From Qipengyuania xiapuensis (GTDB lineage Bacteria > Pseudomonadota > Alphaproteobacteria > Sphingomonadales > Sphingomonadaceae), in assembly GCF_019711395.1 (NCBI RefSeq), contig NZ_JAIGNL010000001.1, forward strand, positions 496,001 to 560,000: a stretch of 64,000 nt of DNA, written 5' to 3'. Below, one piece after another: positions 63,924 to 64,000 of the stretch. Both the position numbers and the translations under genes were made by a program. How positions within the stretch are numbered: position 1 is the stretch's first letter; each line of letters begins with the position of its first letter. A model generated the notes under the pieces. It searched no databases and was not told where the DNA came from. It saw nothing but the letters and a program-made list of their open reading frames with translations.

Positions 63924-64000
63924 TCAGAGCGCTGCGACGCGCTTCGTGAGACGGCTCAGTTTGCGAGCGGCAGTGTTCTTGTGCATCACGCCGCGGGCAA
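63924..64000 (-). CDS. rpsT: 30S ribosomal protein S20 (partial, C-terminal end)
   Basis: The last 25 codons are visible: ARGVMHKNTAARKLSRLTKR then VAAL and TGA. This is the conserved S20 C-terminus (HKNTAARKKSRL). The rest lies right of position 64000. rpsT upstream of dnaA on the same strand is the common alphaproteobacterial order. Confidence 0.93.
   Translation of the reverse strand, partial: ARGVMHKNTAARKLSRLTKRVAAL

Overview
The window is chromosomal DNA of a high-G+C alphaproteobacterium, most likely from the order Sphingomonadales and plausibly Erythrobacteraceae. This is inferred from gene content and protein style: a CC_3452-type secreted protein, a UPF0262 protein, the rpsT-dnaA neighbourhood, DUF3604, a TonB receptor paired with a TPR-sulfotransferase, and the rpmH-rnpA-yidD-yidC-engB order. 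No rRNA or intact tRNA gene was seen, and no CRISPR array or insertion sequence.

Layout. Positions 1-3400 look like the edge of an accessory island of lower G+C (about half G+C in the lines I counted, falling to about 35% in the gap near 3250). It holds a long minus-strand McrB-like GTPase that runs off the left edge, a divergent GIY-YIG nuclease, and a stretch resembling the 3' end of a tRNA (3388-3409), where an island could end. Core genome follows. It includes molybdenum-cofactor genes (moeA, moaA); a persulfide/thiosulfate module (persulfide dioxygenase, two half-size YeeE transporters, a BigR/SqrR-type ArsR sensor); an acyl-CoA cluster (alpha-methylacyl-CoA racemase, aldehyde dehydrogenase, MaoC hydratase) followed by an ExoD-like gene; and a tightly overlapped triad of DUF3604 lipoprotein, parvulin-like isomerase and HupE/UreJ membrane protein. 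Next come a four-gene ABC efflux system with its own outer-membrane factor, divergent from a TetR regulator across a clear operator array, and ftsH.

From 22.6 to 34 kb lie a DUF3667 protein, a sterol-desaturase-like hydroxylase, rpoZ, a phospholipase-D-like enzyme, dnaB, a UPF0262/GH25-like/cytidine deaminase run, an LD-carboxypeptidase, a CCP-like M14 carboxypeptidase with a DUF4136 lipoprotein, galE and rpmJ. From 34 to 45 kb lie a HAD hydrolase, HxlR and small conserved genes, a secreted serpin, yifB/comM, the ribosome/RNase P/membrane-insertase operon (rpmH, rnpA, yidD, yidC, engB) and a TraB/GumN protein. From 45 to 64 kb lie an AraC regulator, the sulfotransferase/TonB-receptor pair, an S1/P1 nuclease, dapE and dapB, a dicarboxylate symporter, a haloalkane-dehalogenase-like hydrolase, nth, a potassium-channel-like protein, a sirtuin, moeB with a DUF983 partner, dnaA, and the end of rpsT.

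No wholly new system is proven here. The best candidates for a second look are the McrB-like protein with an EVE/PUA-like domain inserted in its GTPase module beside a GIY-YIG nuclease, the DUF3604-isomerase-HupE triad, and the TonB receptor/sulfotransferase pair. Several genes were found only by direct reading because they are short or run off an edge: the McrB-like gene, rpmJ, rpmH, a 57-residue protein at 29813, and rpsT.
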